The notes under the pieces are model-generated. The model made no database searches. It saw nothing but the letters and a program-made list of their open reading frames with translations, and was not told the origin of the DNA. From CAYRSS01 sp964426945 (GTDB lineage: Bacteria; Planctomycetota; Phycisphaerae; UBA1845): a DNA stretch of 30,396 nt. Each line of letters begins with the position of its first letter. The stretch's first letter is position 1. Where the stretch lies: contig CAYRSS010000051.1 in the NCBI GenBank assembly GCA_964426945.1, positions 1-30,396 of the forward strand, given 5' to 3'. Shown piece after piece: positions 30,396 through 30,396 of the stretch. Position numbers and translations under genes: made by a program.

Positions 30396-30396
30396 C

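Noticed and set aside
30231..30396. Plus-strand frame starting at ATG 30231 and open to the window edge
   Set aside because: The first 20 codons look acceptable and a GGGGGAAGG precedes the ATG, but third positions lose their G/C bias after about 30290, while the minus frame there has it. I kept the minus-strand partial gene, with low confidence.
1..30396. tRNA, rRNA, CRISPR arrays, transposases, phage genes, toxin-antitoxin or defence genes
   Set aside because: None of their typical sequence patterns were seen; composition is uniform across the window, without signs of a recent island except the repeat-rich last 500 bases.

Overview
The window looks like a chromosomal segment from a Planctomycetota bacterium, most likely Phycisphaerae-like. 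This is inferred from GC-rich coding sequence with strong C/G third positions, a PEP-CTERM protein whose sorting tail uses a P-A-P-G motif, dockerin-like Asp-rich calcium loops, a zinc-ribbon membrane protein, TPR/HEAT envelope proteins and an ExbB-ExbD-ExbD-YdjY gene string. KdsD (a Kdo precursor enzyme), a secretin and ExbB/ExbD together imply a two-membrane envelope. I see no rRNA, tRNA, CRISPR array, insertion sequence or prophage.

Layout. Positions 1-4364 hold four leftward genes: a partial secreted calcium-loop protein, a small secreted protein that shares ordered motifs with the secretin encoded 10 kb away, a zinc-ribbon multi-pass membrane protein, and a TPR/HEAT envelope protein. After a 650-base leader with a good sigma-70-type promoter, positions 5017-16781 hold a rightward string of eight genes: a PilM protein fused to a membrane/periplasmic half (GspL-like), a PilO/GspM-like bitopic protein, a large bitopic protein, a TPR-secretin, ExbB, two ExbD proteins and a YdjY-domain protein. 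This is the most interesting part of the window. It pairs an alignment complex and outer-membrane pore with a proton-channel motor, and it shows no PilB/PilT ATPase, PilC or pilin gene.

Positions 16801-20602 are a leftward housekeeping cluster (rarA, 5-formyl-THF cyclo-ligase, kdsD, a GT2 glycosyltransferase). It is divergent from glmS (20877-22700), whose leader can form two mutually exclusive long stems. KdsD, the GT2 protein and GlmS all feed cell-envelope sugars. A PEP-CTERM protein follows, flanked by two clear intrinsic terminators, then serA on the minus strand.

Positions 25408-26604 carry a sigma-70-family factor, apparently on a leaderless transcript, followed by a small membrane protein that ends in a dockerin-like calcium loop and could be its partner. 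An NhaC-type antiporter (minus) and a class-I cysteine desulfurase (plus) follow. The last 500 bases are a cluster of short inverted repeats, including a G-quadruplex-type motif, before the 3' end of a leftward gene cut by the window edge.

Gene starts were reset where ribosome-binding sites, signal peptides or promoter elements required it. Four genes appear to use TTG starts (7271, 10954, 19247, 20602). All functions are read from sequence motifs without database searches.
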